Notes: a model not told the origin generated them from the sequence alone. 64,000 bases of DNA from an uncultured Flavobacteriaceae bacterium (GCA_947503005.1 CANNCA010000008.1:186001-250000), one strand, 5' to 3'; counted from the stretch's first letter, positions 17,580-27,279 are shown. Program-made: numbers and translations.

Positions 17580-17593
17580 TGTGTACGAACACA
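17580..17593. promoter_or_regulatory. Palindromic operator candidate between divergent oxidoreductase genes
   Basis: TGTGT (17580-17584), spacer ACGA, ACACA (17589-17593) lies midway between the divergent starts of the Gfo/Idh/MocA gene (17488) and the GMC gene (17671). Size and symmetry suit a GntR- or LacI-type dimer, but no such regulator is in the window. Confidence 0.4.
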
Positions 17594-17670
17594 TATTTTT
17601 TATAGTTCTTCGAATGGAATACTGTTTTGTTTAAAAAAATCTTAAATTGTGGCGAATAAAGAAATAAACA

Positions 17671-19392
17671 ATGCAGATAAAGGAATCATCGGAAGAATAT
17701 GATGTAATCATTGTCGGTTCAGGAGCCGGAGGTGGAATGGCCACAAATCGTTTGGCCGAAGCCGGATTGAACGTTGCAGTAGTGGAAGCAGGGCCTTATT
17801 TTGACCCTGCAGACCCTGTAACCATGACCCAACTGAAATGGCCTTATGAATCACCTAGAAGGGGGGCGAATACCGATCGTGTTTTCGGAGAATGGGACAT
17901 GGCCTATGGTGGATGGGAAGTGGACGGAGAACCCTACACCCAAGGTGAGGATACCGATTTTTGGTGGTACCGATCAAGAATGTTAGGTGGTCGAACGAAC
18001 CACTGGGGAAGGATTTCACTTCGTTTTGGCCCAAAGGATTTTAAGGGAAAGACTCGTGACGGGCATGGGGAAGATTGGCCTATCGGTTATGATGATGTGA
18101 AACCCTATTACGACAAACTTGACAAAATGGTGGGTGTTTTTGGCACTAACGAGGGATTGGAGAATGATCCTGATGGGTTTTTTCTTCCGCCACCAAAACC
18201 TAGATTACATGAGTTGTTCTATATCAACGGAGCGAAAAAATCGAATATTCCAGTGATTCCAGGTCGACTTTCAATGTTGACCAAAAAGATTAACAATGAA
18301 AGAGGTGTTTGTTTTTATTGCGGCCAATGTTCACGTTCCTGCTCCGTTTATGCTGATTTCTCTTCAGGTAGTTGTTTGATTTTTCCAGCACAAAAAAGTG
18401 GCGGGCAGGTTAAGATTTTCGTAAACTCAATGGTGCGGGAAGTGACTACCAATACCGAAGGAAAAGCAACAGGGGTTTCCTATATCAGCAAAGACGATAG
18501 AAAAGAATATAAACTAAAAGGAAAAGTCGTAATACTTGCTGCGTCGGCCTGTAGTTCTGCACGGATCCTATTGAATAGTAAAAGCAAACAACACCCGAAT
18601 GGATTGGGTAACAGTAGTGATTTGGTCGGTAAATACCTTCACGATTCCACTGGCGCGAGTGCCGCAGGATTCATTCCAGGACTGATGAACCGAAAAATGT
18701 CCTATAATGAAGATGGCGTTGGCGGTATGCATGTGTATTCTCCTTGGTGGGGAGACAACTCAAAATTGAACTTCCCTCGAGGGTATCACATTGAAGTTTG
18801 GGGCGGGGCCGGTATGCCGAGCTACGGTTTCGGTTTCGATGCCAACGGGTTTAATAAGTTCTTTGGAACGAAAGTCGGAGGGTATGGCGATACACTCCGC
18901 GACGATGTGAAGAAATACTACGGTTCGGTAATTGGTTTCGGTGGTCGTGGCGAAGGAATTGCGGTAAAGGAAAACCGTTGTGAAATTGACCCTACGAAAG
19001 TTGATGAATTTGGTATTCCAGTACTGAAATTTCATTACCAATGGTCTGATTTTGAACGAAATCAAGCTAAGCATATGCAGGATACTTTTGAGGAGCTTAT
19101 TCATAATATGGGAGGCGAACCTTTAGGTGATAAACCTGGTAAGGACAAAGATTATGGTTTGCTTGAACCAGGTAAGATTATCCATGAGGTAGGTACAACA
19201 CGTATGGGTGATGATCCAAAGACTTCCGTGACCAATAAGTTCAATCAATTGCATGATGTGGACAATGTGTTTATTGTGGATGCAGGTCCGTTCGTTTCAC
19301 AGGCAGATAAAAACTGTACCTGGACAATTATGGCACTTTCTTGGAGAGCATCGGATTATATTATCGAACAACTTAAATCGCAGAATATTTAA
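17671..19392 (+). CDS. GMC-family FAD oxidoreductase, large subunit of a sugar dehydrogenase
   Basis: 573 residues. FAD-binding glycine motif GSGAGGGMATNRLAEAG (about 16-32), GMC signature region around WYRSRMLGGRTNHWG (99-113), and the C-terminal FAD/active-site block VDAGPFVSQADKNCTW. A cysteine cluster (C214, C217, C220, C224, C235) resembles the [3Fe-4S] site of FAD-dependent glucose and glucoside 3-dehydrogenases. The next gene, 3 bp downstream, encodes the matching small subunit (gluconate 2-dehydrogenase subunit 3 type), which in known enzymes carries the Tat signal for the pair. Electrons would go to a periplasmic cytochrome. Likely reaction: oxidation of a sugar or glycoside at a secondary hydroxyl. 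Confidence 0.9.
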   Translation: MQIKESSEEYDVIIVGSGAGGGMATNRLAEAGLNVAVVEAGPYFDPADPVTMTQLKWPYESPRRGANTDRVFGEWDMAYGGWEVDGEPYTQGEDTDFWWYRSRMLGGRTNHWGRISLRFGPKDFKGKTRDGHGEDWPIGYDDVKPYYDKLDKMVGVFGTNEGLENDPDGFFLPPPKPRLHELFYINGAKKSNIPVIPGRLSMLTKKINNERGVCFYCGQCSRSCSVYADFSSGSCLIFPAQKSGGQVKIFVNSMVREVTTNTEGKATGVSYISKDDRKEYKLKGKVVILAASACSSARILLNSKSKQHPNGLGNSSDLVGKYLHDSTGASAAGFIPGLMNRKMSYNEDGVGGMHVYSPWWGDNSKLNFPRGYHIEVWGGAGMPSYGFGFDANGFNKFFGTKVGGYGDTLRDDVKKYYGSVIGFGGRGEGIAVKENRCEIDPTKVDEFGIPVLKFHYQWSDFERNQAKHMQDTFEELIHNMGGEPLGDKPGKDKDYGLLEPGKIIHEVGTTRMGDDPKTSVTNKFNQLHDVDNVFIVDAGPFVSQADKNCTWTIMALSWRASDYIIEQLKSQNI

Positions 19393-19395
19393 GCT

Positions 19396-20115
19396 ATGGA
19401 TAGAAGAAAAAGTATACAGACTATTATTTTAGGTGCGGGAGCATCAGCTTTAGCATTTCATAGTTGTAAGAATGAAGGAGATGCTGCGGTTAACAATGAA
19501 ATTCCGGCTGTCGAGGATACCAAATATTTTGGAAGAACACCTAAAGAACTGGAACGGCTGGAAAAACTGAGAGCCGAAACCCTTTTCAATGACCACGAAA
19601 TGGAAACGATTTCCATTCTAAGCACTGTGATTCTTCCTCCAAAAGAACCGCATGGAGGACCAATAGAGGCCGATGTTCCTGAATTTATAGAGTTTATGGG
19701 TAAAGATATCCCTGAGCTGCAAACTACCTTATTGGGTGGTCTGATGTGGCTCGACCACAAAAGCAATACCGAGTTTGGTAAGGAGTTCAAATCGGCTACT
19801 TTAGAACAGCAAAAATCAATTCTAGACACCATTTGCTATCACGATATTGAATTACCCTTGGATGAGCAAGCACTGGAAATTCAGTTCTTCCATTTGATGC
19901 GGGGACTGACCTTAACAGGTTATTACACTTCCAAAGTAGGTATAGAAGATTTAGGGTACAAAGGCAACCAGCCTAACGTTTGGGACGGCGTTCCTCAAGA
20001 TGTCTTAGATCAGCATGGTGTGGCCTACGACCCGGAGTGGATCGCGAAGTGTATTGACCAAAGTACCCGAGGAACGATTGCCACTTGGGATGAAAAGGGT
20101 AATCTTTTGACATAA
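19396..20115 (+). CDS. Gluconate 2-dehydrogenase subunit 3 family protein
   Basis: 239-residue small subunit of the GMC dehydrogenase encoded 3 bp upstream. It begins MDRRKSIQTIILGAGASAL, a twin-arginine-like export signal with a possible lipobox cysteine (FHSC). The family pattern is visible: ETISILSTVILPP near residue 75, the LLGGLMWLDHKSN segment and the C-terminal PNVWDGVP. In characterised complexes this subunit guides export and folding of the FAD subunit. 25 bp separate it from the first TIM-barrel gene, so one transcript is likely. Confidence 0.88.
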   Translation: MDRRKSIQTIILGAGASALAFHSCKNEGDAAVNNEIPAVEDTKYFGRTPKELERLEKLRAETLFNDHEMETISILSTVILPPKEPHGGPIEADVPEFIEFMGKDIPELQTTLLGGLMWLDHKSNTEFGKEFKSATLEQQKSILDTICYHDIELPLDEQALEIQFFHLMRGLTLTGYYTSKVGIEDLGYKGNQPNVWDGVPQDVLDQHGVAYDPEWIAKCIDQSTRGTIATWDEKGNLLT

Positions 20116-20140
20116 TATTCAGTAATTAAAAAGTATAAAA

Positions 20141-20965
20141 ATGAAAAAAATAATTCTAATTTTGGTCGTTGGATTAATGACAATCCCAATGATGGCCCAA
20201 GAAGTCGGTCTACAGCTTTATAGCCTAAGAAATCAGTTCAAAGAGGATGTAACCGGAAGTCTTGACATCATTCAATCTTGGGGAATTACCAAGTTGGAAG
20301 GTGGCGGAACTTATGGAATGACATTGGAGGATTTTCAAAAAGAATTGGCATCGCGCAATTTGAGCGTGGTAAGTGTAGGTGCTGGTTTTGAAGACTTAGA
20401 AAAAGACCCACAGATTGCAGTGGATAACGCTAAAAAGTTTGGTGCAAAATACGTCATGTGTGCTTGGGTGCCCCATGATGATAACAAGTGGGATTTGGAG
20501 GAAACCCAACACGCAACTGAGGTATTCAATAAGGCAGGAAAGGTTTTGAAGGAAAACGGAATTACCTTGGCCTATCATGCACATGGGTATGAATTCCGCC
20601 CGTACAAAGGTGGAACCTTATTTGACTACATGGCCGAAAACGCAACGGATTTCACGTTCGAGCTTGATGTTTTTTGGGCCCATCATGGTGGTGGAGACCC
20701 TTTGGGCATCATGAAAAAGTATCCTGGCAAAGTGACCTTGATGCATCTTAAAGATATGAAACATGGTGTAAAAGGCAACAATACCGGTCATGAAGATGTA
20801 GAAACGAACGTAGTGCTAGGTACTGGACAGGTAGATATCGAAGGTACCGTTCGGGAAGCAAAAAAACTAGGCATCGAATACATGTTCATTGAGGACGAGT
20901 CTTCAAACGTGGTCGAACAGGTACCGCAGAGCTTAGAGTTTTTAGAAAATTTGAACAAAGGATGA
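20141..20965 (+). CDS. Exported sugar phosphate isomerase/epimerase-type TIM barrel (copy 1)
   Basis: 274 residues with a cleavable signal (MKKIILILVVGLMTIPMMAQ). Xylose-isomerase-like TIM barrel: QEVGLQLYSLRNQF at the first strand, YVMCAWVPHDDN, YHAHGYEFRPYKGG, LDVFWAHHGGGDP, MHLKDMKHG and FIEDESS provide the metal-binding Glu/Asp/His set. Secreted members accompany Gfo/Idh/MocA or GMC dehydrogenases in Bacteroidota, and related barrels act as hydratases or lyases on 3-keto sugars; which reaction applies here is an inference. The next gene overlaps by 4 bp and is a paralogue. Confidence 0.87.
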   Translation: MKKIILILVVGLMTIPMMAQEVGLQLYSLRNQFKEDVTGSLDIIQSWGITKLEGGGTYGMTLEDFQKELASRNLSVVSVGAGFEDLEKDPQIAVDNAKKFGAKYVMCAWVPHDDNKWDLEETQHATEVFNKAGKVLKENGITLAYHAHGYEFRPYKGGTLFDYMAENATDFTFELDVFWAHHGGGDPLGIMKKYPGKVTLMHLKDMKHGVKGNNTGHEDVETNVVLGTGQVDIEGTVREAKKLGIEYMFIEDESSNVVEQVPQSLEFLENLNKG

Positions 20966-21825
20966 ATTGCCCTAACAGAAAAGGATATCTTCTAAACTTT
21001 AAAGCCTTAATACCTGTTGTTTTCATCCTGTGCTGTTTGAGCATGAAATCACAGGAAATTGGGTTACAACTTTATAGTCTTCGAAATGAATTCCCTAAAG
21101 ATGTACCGGGTACTTTTGCGAAAATTAAAAGCTGGGGTATCACCAATTTAGAGGATGGCAATGATGGCACCTACGGTTATACCCAATCGGAATATAACAA
21201 AATGCTTTCTGAGAACGGACTCAAAATCGTGAGTGTTAGTGCTCCATTTGAAGAATTACAGAATTCTCCAGAAACCGTTTTGGCAAGAGCGAAAAATTAT
21301 GGTGCTAAATATGTCGTTTGTTTTTGGATTCCCCATAACGGAACCGATTTTACCATTGAGGATACAAATTTGGCCATAGATGTCTTTAATAAGGCAGGTA
21401 GACTCATGGAAAAAGAAGACGTGACGTTGACCTACCATCCACATGGTTATGAATTCAGACCGTATGAAGGAGAATTACTAATGGATCGTATGATTAAAAG
21501 CTCCGATCATTTTGATTTTGAAATGGACGTCTACTGGTTCGCCCATCCAGGAGAAGATCCGGTGGCTTGGCTCAAAAAATACCCAGCAGAATTCAAATTG
21601 ATGCATCTTAAGGATTGTGAAAAGGGAGTTGAGGGAAATCAAACCGGCGAATCTGATGTAGAAACCAATGTGGTTTTAGGAAGTGGTCAAATCGATATTG
21701 CGGCTGTCGTTGAGGAAGCAAGGAAACTTGGTATCGACTACATGTTCATTGAAGATGAATCCTCTAAGGTGGTAAAACAAGTTCCTGAGAGTTTAGAATT
21801 TTTAAAGAGTTTGGAGCAGAAATAA
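20962..21825 (+). CDS. Exported sugar phosphate isomerase/epimerase-type TIM barrel (copy 2)
   Basis: 287 residues; tandem paralogue of the gene at 20141, which it overlaps by 4 bp (ATGA). Signal peptide with MKSQEIGLQLYSLRNEF after it. The same metal-site motifs recur (YHPHGYEFRPYEGE, MDVYWFAHPGEDP, MHLKDCEKG, FIEDESS), with an insertion DGNDGTYGY after the second strand. Strong conservation of the site in both copies argues that both are active, perhaps on the two anomers or on different linkages. The sulfatase starts 7 bp downstream. Confidence 0.87.
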   Translation: MNCPNRKGYLLNFKALIPVVFILCCLSMKSQEIGLQLYSLRNEFPKDVPGTFAKIKSWGITNLEDGNDGTYGYTQSEYNKMLSENGLKIVSVSAPFEELQNSPETVLARAKNYGAKYVVCFWIPHNGTDFTIEDTNLAIDVFNKAGRLMEKEDVTLTYHPHGYEFRPYEGELLMDRMIKSSDHFDFEMDVYWFAHPGEDPVAWLKKYPAEFKLMHLKDCEKGVEGNQTGESDVETNVVLGSGQIDIAAVVEEARKLGIDYMFIEDESSKVVKQVPESLEFLKSLEQK

Positions 21826-21832
21826 CATTCCC

Positions 21833-23458
21833 ATGAAAAAGCTGAGCTTCTTCCTTTTGTTTCAGTTTGTCATTTTTACCAGTTGTAAGCATGAAAAGAT
21901 AGAAGAAGAGATAGATCAACCAAATATTATCTGGTTGGTCGCAGAAGACCAATCTCCTGAGTGGTTTCCAATGTACGGAGATAGTACAATATCGTTACCA
22001 AATTTGGAAGCTCTTTCGCATGACGGGATTGTTTTTAAGAACGCCTATTCTCCAGTTCCTGTATGCGCACCAGCTAGAAGTTCCATAATTACTGGAATGT
22101 ACCCGACCACTTTAGGCACACATAATATGCGCACACATGCACCGTGGCGAGGGGAAGGTGAGAAGCCCTATACCAATTTGGATATCCCTAGCTATTCTCC
22201 CGTAGTTCCTGATGGTGTAAAAATGTTCACACAGTATTTAAGGGAGAAAGGTTACTACTGCTCAAATGGCCCAAAGGAAGATTATAATTTTAAGAAGCTA
22301 GAATCGGCCTGGGCTGAAAGCAGTAAAACCCATCATTTTAGAAACCGGAAGGTTGGCCAGCCGTTCTTTTCGGTCTTTAATTTCAGTGTTTGTCACGAAT
22401 CACAAATATGGGCTAGGGGCAAGGATACTCTTTTCGTTGATCCTTCTATATTAAAAGTGCCGCCTTATTTTCCCGATAACGATACCATCCGTCATGATTT
22501 GGCGGTCAATTATAGTAATCTAAAGCGGCTTGACAATCAAATCGGAGAAATCATAAACGATTTAAAGGAAGATGGACTTTATGAAAACAGTATCATTTTC
22601 TTTTACGGTGATCACGGCGGCCCTTTTCCCAGACATAAACGTGCTCTTTATGAAACGGGAACTAAAGTTCCTATGGTTATTAAGTTTCATAAAAATCAAA
22701 ACGCTGGCAGAACCGATAATCGGTTTATAAGCTTTATTGATTTGGCTCCCACGGTGCTTTCCGTAGCTGGAATAGAACCACCAAAAGTAATGCAAGGTGT
22801 AGCGCAATTCGGATTGTTTGAAGCAAAAAAGAAACCCTTGTATACCTTTCATACTTCAGATCGTTTCGATGGTGTTTATGATCGCTTGCGCGCAGTACGT
22901 TCCGAACGTTACAAATACATAAAAAGCTTCGATACGACTCTCAGCCATGCGTTACCTGTAAAATATCGGGAGCAAATGCCAATGATGCGGGAATTGAGAA
23001 GAATGTACGCTCAAGGAAAATTAAATGAAGAACAGGCGCGTTGGTTACACCCGACCAAACCAGTAGAAGAACTATATGATTTGGAAAATGACCCCTACGA
23101 ATTGAACAATTTGGCATCGTTACCTGAAATGCAAGATACGTTGTTAGTACTTCGGGAAGTTTTGGAAGAATGGATTGAGGAAACGGGTGATTTAGGAGAA
23201 ATTCCCGAAGATGACTTGATTGCAAAATGGTTGCCCAGCGGAAGTCAACCGCAATTACCTCCTTTGGAAATGGAGGATAAAGAAGGGGAAATCCGACTAT
23301 TCTCCAAAAAAAGTGATGCAACCATTCTATGGCGACTTCACCAAGATTCACAGTGGAATATTTATCAGAAACCATTTTCTTCGGAGTTACCTTTTGAGGC
23401 GAAAGCGGAGCGAATTGGATATTTGGATAGTGAAATACTACTTTATGATATTGAATGA
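21833..23458 (+). CDS. S1-family sulfatase, lipoprotein
   Basis: 541-residue formylglycine sulfatase. Lipoprotein signal (FVIFTSC, Cys 18), then the metal-binding WLVAEDQSP strand and the core motif CAPARSS with C78 as the residue converted to formylglycine. Later come GDHGG (metal/sulfate site) and a C-terminal subdomain with YDLENDPYELNN. The N-terminal pattern (EDQSPEWFPMYG, TLGTHNMR) resembles N-sulfoglucosamine hydrolase-like S1 sulfatases, but the subfamily is not certain. It is in the operon with the TIM-barrel proteins and should remove sulfate from the glycan being degraded. Confidence 0.92.
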   Translation: MKKLSFFLLFQFVIFTSCKHEKIEEEIDQPNIIWLVAEDQSPEWFPMYGDSTISLPNLEALSHDGIVFKNAYSPVPVCAPARSSIITGMYPTTLGTHNMRTHAPWRGEGEKPYTNLDIPSYSPVVPDGVKMFTQYLREKGYYCSNGPKEDYNFKKLESAWAESSKTHHFRNRKVGQPFFSVFNFSVCHESQIWARGKDTLFVDPSILKVPPYFPDNDTIRHDLAVNYSNLKRLDNQIGEIINDLKEDGLYENSIIFFYGDHGGPFPRHKRALYETGTKVPMVIKFHKNQNAGRTDNRFISFIDLAPTVLSVAGIEPPKVMQGVAQFGLFEAKKKPLYTFHTSDRFDGVYDRLRAVRSERYKYIKSFDTTLSHALPVKYREQMPMMRELRRMYAQGKLNEEQARWLHPTKPVEELYDLENDPYELNNLASLPEMQDTLLVLREVLEEWIEETGDLGEIPEDDLIAKWLPSGSQPQLPPLEMEDKEGEIRLFSKKSDATILWRLHQDSQWNIYQKPFSSELPFEAKAERIGYLDSEILLYDIE

Positions 23459-23483
23459 ATAAATTTTTTCTAAACCAGTATGA

Positions 23484-23841
23484 ATGCTTACAGCTATTAA
23501 TCCAAAGCTTCCCATGCGCAGCAGAGCTGCAACCATTGATTACTATGTCTCAAAATTGGGTTTTGAAAAAGTAGGCCAGGAAGATTACAACGGATACTTG
23601 ATGTTAAGAAAAGATCACGTCGAAATTAAATTTTTTGAATTCAAGACTCTTAACCCCAAAAAAAACTATGGTCAAGTTTATATCAGGACCAATGCTATTG
23701 ACAAGCTCTATCAATCTTGTTTAAGTAACAAAATTGGAAATACACCACAATGGACCGTTACAGTTGAAACCATGGGGACAGAAAGAGTTCTCGTTATTGG
23801 ATCCTGACCATAATTTATTGACTTTCGGGCAGGGCATTTAG
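23484..23841 (+). pseudogene. Frame-shifted VOC-family (glyoxalase/bleomycin-resistance-like) gene
   Basis: From the ATG at 23484 the frame reads a normal VOC half (YYVSKLGFEKVGQEDYNGY, HVEIKFFEF, VYIRTN) and then leaves the family pattern, stopping at 23807. In the +1 frame from about 23767 the expected C-terminus appears: KPWGQKEFSLLDPDHNLLTF and a stop at 23839-23841. A single-base change near 23763-23772 therefore breaks the gene, or the base call is wrong. Intact, it would be about 118 aa. It follows the sulfatase gene by 25 bp. Confidence 0.75.
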
Positions 23842-23881
23842 ATGATTCTGAAACGGTAGTAGCTTTTAACAAGACGAAAAC

Positions 23882-25429
23882 TCAGAACATTTGTTCCTCG
23901 GTTAAGTTTTGAAGCACATTTTTCCAAAAGTCATTGAAACTTGATTTTGGGTTCGAGCACAAATACACTGTAGTACCATATTCTCTCGCATGTTCATTTG
24001 AAATTGAACCGACTACCTTAACATTAGTGAATAGTGCCTCGACATTTTTGCCCAATTCATCATTGATGTAAATGAAGTATTCAATATCAGGATTAAATTT
24101 TTCGGGTACCCAATACACAAAACTTTCATGGAAAGATAAGGGTTCAGGTAAATTATACTTTTTGCCTATTATGGCAATGGCGCCTGCTTGCCCATAATTT
24201 TCGCAATATATTGCAGCTTTTTCTTTATCCGGAATTTGCTCGTAAGCCTTAGCAGTAATTTGGGCCAGTTCTTCCCATCCCAATTGATCGGCATAGTCCT
24301 GAGGTAGCGAATGAACGGAACCGTCTTCAAAGGTTCTTCCTAAAAGCAGGCCATAGTCATTTTCAAGACCTGCGTAATAATTGATAAGACCCTGCTGCCC
24401 GTAAATAGGCATTCCAAAAGGTAAAATGGGTAGAGTCAGAAGGATCATAACGGCCGGGATGATAATCCGCGGTACCAGACGTTTAACATACTTTTCGACC
24501 ACTAAAGAACCTGAAGCAAGTAGAATGGGGAACAAACCAATGGTATAATAACTTTTTCCGCGTAGGAGCAATAAAATGGACAAAACTAGCAACGTAGTTA
24601 TGCCCAAGACCCGATACTTTTTTGAACGGATTAAAAAGATTAACCCCAATATGAGCAAAAAGGCCGATGCAAACGGCATAAAGAGTTGGTCGGTCAAAAA
24701 AGAAATTCGGTCGACATTCACCAATTGATTTTCTTCCAATGCGTTCATGTGCCCAATGACGGGAAACCCTTTTGCTATTTGCCACAGCATGTTGGGGAGA
24801 AAAACGAGTAAACCAATTCCAATGCTAATATAAAATGGTCTTTTAGTATATATTTTTCGGTGGCTAGAAAAAAGTATCGATAACAGAATACATCCTACTA
24901 ATAAAGCAATTAAATATTTGTTGAGCATGGCCAGACCTGCCAGTGAACCTATTATGACAAGGAGTCTATCTTTTTCCTCATTGAGATAGCGTACCAATAA
25001 ATAGAGGAGCAGCGTCCAAAAAAACATATCTACAGCAACTGGTTGAAAAAGGTGGAACGCTCTTAAAGAAACAGGCATCACAATTAGTGCAACTGCGGTT
25101 AAAATTTGAGCATAGTTTTTGCCACCTAGTGCTTTGCTCAAAGAAGAAGATAGGAGAACCATAACACCCCCTAGAAAAGCTGGAAATAGTTTAACAGCGA
25201 ACAATGAGTATCCGAAAATGTTCTGTATTATAGCGGCGAGCCAGCCTATCATAGGAGGAACGGTCAAATATCCAAATTCAGGATGCCTGCCCAATGCAAA
25301 GTAGAGGAGTTCATCCCTATGAAATTCAAGATTGTCATATATCAGTATATGAACCACCACATTGAGAATGGCCAGAAGCAACACGACTAGATTAACTTTA
25401 TTTTCAAACCATTTTTTCAGATTCTCCAT
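23882..25429 (-). CDS. GT39-type integral membrane glycosyltransferase
   Basis: 515 residues from the ATG at 25427-25429; an upstream in-frame start at 25492 would overlap the sulfatase gene, so I prefer the shorter form. About 11-12 membrane helices. The first periplasmic loop has HRDELLYFALGRHPEFGY, the acidic DE motif of the ArnT/PMT (GT39) clan that binds polyprenyl-phosphate sugar. Such enzymes transfer sugars to lipids or proteins in the envelope. It is on the minus strand behind the second sulfatase. The acceptor is unknown. Confidence 0.82.
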   Translation of the reverse strand: MENLKKWFENKVNLVVLLLAILNVVVHILIYDNLEFHRDELLYFALGRHPEFGYLTVPPMIGWLAAIIQNIFGYSLFAVKLFPAFLGGVMVLLSSSLSKALGGKNYAQILTAVALIVMPVSLRAFHLFQPVAVDMFFWTLLLYLLVRYLNEEKDRLLVIIGSLAGLAMLNKYLIALLVGCILLSILFSSHRKIYTKRPFYISIGIGLLVFLPNMLWQIAKGFPVIGHMNALEENQLVNVDRISFLTDQLFMPFASAFLLILGLIFLIRSKKYRVLGITTLLVLSILLLLRGKSYYTIGLFPILLASGSLVVEKYVKRLVPRIIIPAVMILLTLPILPFGMPIYGQQGLINYYAGLENDYGLLLGRTFEDGSVHSLPQDYADQLGWEELAQITAKAYEQIPDKEKAAIYCENYGQAGAIAIIGKKYNLPEPLSFHESFVYWVPEKFNPDIEYFIYINDELGKNVEALFTNVKVVGSISNEHAREYGTTVYLCSNPKSSFNDFWKNVLQNLTEEQMF

Positions 25430-25442
25430 CAAGAACAAGATT

Positions 25443-27254
25443 TTAGTCGATACGTCTAAAAAGTAATAGCCGAACATCCATAGCGGCCTCACCAGAAATA
25501 TAGGGTGCTTTTAAAATCAAGGTGTTTCGCCCTTTTTGAAGTCCTACCGTACCCAATACTTTAGCTTTGAAATCCTTAACATAAGATTCTCCTCTCGGAA
25601 CCCTATCCGTATCCGGAATTATAAGTGGCGGGTCATGTGCTTCGGTAATACGGGTGACCAGCATGCTTTTACCATTGATTATTTGAACTGCAACAGGTGT
25701 ATTCTCTTCGGATAGGGTATAATAAAGTTCCACTTCGAATTTACCACCCTCAAGTACTTCGACATCCCAAGTTATAGAATCGTTTACACTTGACCACTTG
25801 GTGAAGAAACTATCATTTGGCCAACGATTACTACGTTTTATATTACCATGTGGAATTCCATCTCGAGCAGGAATTTGGGTGTATTCAAAGTCAGGATGTC
25901 CTAATGGATATGATCGTACATCGTCGGCTTTGGTTAATGGCTGGGTTTCTTTCAGCCAGTTTTCCTTAGCTTGAACTAGAGAATCTTTAATTTTCGGAAG
26001 TTCCGTTGATAAATCTTTCGTCTGCCCTCTATCTTTTGAGATATCGTACAATTGATTTTCGGCATCCAAACGATAGTCTTGAGACCTAACGGAAGTTTTA
26101 TCGTTCCAATAGTTAAAGAGGAACCGGTCGTTCCATGAATGGTTTTTGTCAAACAAAAGCGGCACTAAACTTTTACCGTCCAAAGGTTTTTTAGTCATAG
26201 TGGTTATTCCTGTGAATTCAGTTAAAGTGGGTAAAATGTCAATTGCACCTGCAATTTCAACTACTTTTTTTCCTTCCGGAATAGTGCCTTTCCATTGCAT
26301 TAAAAAAGGCGAACGTACGCCGCCTTCATCCGTTGCTCCCTTTCTTCCTCGCATTCCACCATTGTAACGCCAACTGTTTGGGCCGTTGTCAGACATGAAA
26401 ATAATGATGGTATTTTTCTCAAGATCACGTTCCTGTAATGTTTGCGTAATCTTACCAACATTGTCGTCGATATTCTCGACCATGGCCAACGCTGCTTTGG
26501 TGAAATCGGTGTTTTCTTCCTCAGTGCCGTGATAGGTTTCAACTAGTTCCTTATCCTTAAAGCGATTCCAATAGTTGTCAGGAACCTGCATGGGGCTGTG
26601 GGGTGTGTTGTACGGCAGGTATAAAAAAAACGGTTTCTCCGCATTGGTTTCGATAAATTCGATGCCGTGTTGAGTCAGGTCATTGGGTAAATAGCCTTCA
26701 CCTTTGACTATTTTACCATTATGCTCCAACATGGGACTGAAATAATTGCCCCAATGACCGGATGCGAATCCGTAGAAATCGTCGAAACCCCTGGCGTTGG
26801 GGTGGTATGGAGGTTGCATACCACTATGCCATTTTCCATAGGCGGCCGTGTGATAACCAGCCTGTTTCAATAGTTCCGCTAACGTGGTTTCTTCCAAATT
26901 GAAACGTTCACCTCCTGCCGAGGTGTCATAAACGCCTAACCGTGTGTGGTAACGACCCGTTAAGATTTCTGCACGGGTAGGTGAACAAACTGGTTGAACA
27001 TAAAAATTCTCAAAGAATGCCCCATGCATTGCTAAGGAATCGATATTAGGGGTTTTGAGATTCGTATTTTCGTTCATACTCAAATCTCCCCAGCCTTGGT
27101 CATCGGTTACAATGAGTATAATGTTAGGTTTTTTGGGAATGATTTTTTCCTCAACGGCCTTTGGTTCTTGCTTGCACGAAACTACTAGGATTGGCAAAAT
27201 GAAAATTATGGATGACTTTTTAAAAATCCACGATGATCTCAACTTAAAACTCAA
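25443..27254 (-). CDS. S1-family sulfatase with C-terminal accessory domain, lipoprotein
   Basis: 603 residues. Lipoprotein signal (ILPILVVSC, Cys 27), metal-binding IVTDDQGWGD, core CSPTRAE with C90 as the formylglycine precursor, SGMQPPYHPNARGFDDFYG and MSDNGPNSW. After the usual catalytic core (to about residue 450) there is a beta-rich tail (WDVEVLEGGKFEVELYYT) resembling the accessory domain of many marine arylsulfatases. It lies 25 bp downstream of the GH130 gene, so GH130, sulfatase and GT39 form one minus-strand transcript. Confidence 0.92.
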   Translation of the reverse strand: MSFKLRSSWIFKKSSIIFILPILVVSCKQEPKAVEEKIIPKKPNIILIVTDDQGWGDLSMNENTNLKTPNIDSLAMHGAFFENFYVQPVCSPTRAEILTGRYHTRLGVYDTSAGGERFNLEETTLAELLKQAGYHTAAYGKWHSGMQPPYHPNARGFDDFYGFASGHWGNYFSPMLEHNGKIVKGEGYLPNDLTQHGIEFIETNAEKPFFLYLPYNTPHSPMQVPDNYWNRFKDKELVETYHGTEEENTDFTKAALAMVENIDDNVGKITQTLQERDLEKNTIIIFMSDNGPNSWRYNGGMRGRKGATDEGGVRSPFLMQWKGTIPEGKKVVEIAGAIDILPTLTEFTGITTMTKKPLDGKSLVPLLFDKNHSWNDRFLFNYWNDKTSVRSQDYRLDAENQLYDISKDRGQTKDLSTELPKIKDSLVQAKENWLKETQPLTKADDVRSYPLGHPDFEYTQIPARDGIPHGNIKRSNRWPNDSFFTKWSSVNDSITWDVEVLEGGKFEVELYYTLSEENTPVAVQIINGKSMLVTRITEAHDPPLIIPDTDRVPRGESYVKDFKAKVLGTVGLQKGRNTLILKAPYISGEAAMDVRLLLFRRID

Positions 27255-27279
27255 TTTTTAGAACTTAACATTTAAAAAA

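Noticed and set aside
22941-23375. 144-codon open frame on the minus strand
   Set aside because: Antisense to the S1 sulfatase; no protein-like pattern.
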